Shown here: piece by piece, positions 63,919 to 64,000 of the stretch
How the letters are laid out: each line of letters opens with the position of its first letter
Position numbering within the stretch: the first letter of the stretch is position 1
Assembly: GCA_019722365.1 (NCBI GenBank)
Contig: JADFUC010000294.1
Coordinates: 558,001 to 622,000, forward strand
Direction: 5' to 3'
Length of the DNA: 64,000 bases
Source of the DNA: Lithospermum erythrorhizon
Lineage: Eukaryota > Streptophyta > Magnoliopsida > Boraginales > Boraginaceae
Notes under the pieces: model-generated
Database searches by the model: none
What the model was told of the DNA's origin: nothing
Seen by the model: only the letters and a program-made list of their open reading frames with translations
Position numbers and translations under genes: made by a program

Positions 63919-64000
63919 ATGGTGGAAGGAATCTATGGGCGCAGTATAAGATGGAGTGGAGGAGAAAGTGGTGGTTGTTGTATGATGATTGATGAGCTCA
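63919..64000 (+). CDS. Possible start of a gene cut by the window edge
   Basis: ATG at 63919 opens a frame that stays open to the window end (MVEGIYGRSIRWSGGESGG then CCMMIDEL). A TATA-like TATAAAAG lies at 63802, a plausible promoter distance. The stretch is GC-richer than its flanks and free of stops in this frame. The reverse frame is also open (SSINHHTTTTTFSS), so strand is not certain. Alternatively TTTCAG at 63917 could be an acceptor. Family unknown. Confidence 0.35.
   Translation, partial: MVEGIYGRSIRWSGGESGGCCMMIDEL

Noticed and set aside
1..64000. CRISPR arrays, operons, ribosome binding sites, rRNA or clear tRNA genes
   Set aside because: The DNA is plant nuclear. Spaced repeats seen are microsatellites, tandem duplications or transposon parts, and no tRNA cloverleaf was found by eye.

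Overview
This window is nuclear DNA from a flowering plant, most likely a eudicot. It is AT-rich, its genes are split by GT-AG introns, and it holds a mitochondrial glycine-cleavage enzyme with a transit peptide, a plant-type calcineurin B-like calcium sensor, an NDR1/HIN1-like protein and a heavy-metal-associated plant protein. Long stretches between the genes carry decayed retrotransposons, MITE-like elements and simple repeats. The family or genus cannot be fixed from the sequence alone.

Layout: 1-10.9 kb is gene-poor and made of decayed LTR retrotransposon material, including a minus-strand Ty1-copia reverse transcriptase/RNase H remnant near 7.6 kb and LTR-like blocks in both orientations. 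From 13.3 to 25.0 kb lies the gene-dense core: a CBL10-type calcium sensor (+, nine coding exons), a six-exon conserved plant gene of unknown function (+) with a GC-AG intron, and a complete fifteen-exon glycine decarboxylase P-protein gene (-) that converges on it. A small metal-binding HMA-domain gene (-) lies at 28.2-29.5 kb. Beside it is a 1.5 kb element with roughly 200 bp terminal inverted repeats and a 9 bp target-site duplication, as expected for a non-autonomous Mutator-like element.

From 31.5 to 41.8 kb the DNA is retrotransposon wreckage. A copia gag knuckle and protease remnant at 37.2-37.5 kb and its GAG-pre-integrase remnant at 40.7-41.0 kb are separated by about 3 kb of unrelated sequence, which suggests a nested insertion. 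An intact single-exon NHL/LEA_2 gene stands at 46.0-46.8 kb. At 50.4-53.1 kb is a broken copy of the mitochondrial i-AAA protease gene FTSH4, lacking its 5' exons and carrying independent lesions. The rest, to 63.8 kb, is degenerate repeat DNA with no gene I can support. A TATA-like box and an open reading frame at the extreme right edge may be the start of another gene.

The genes do not form a pathway or cluster; they look like ordinary neighbouring plant genes. I found no new multi-gene system. The most useful observations are the lesions of the FTSH4 copy, the Mutator-like element with its target-site duplication, the MITE with an internal triplication inside a CBL10 intron, the GC-AG intron, the recurring LTR family, and the excess of the 9-mer TACGGAGTA.
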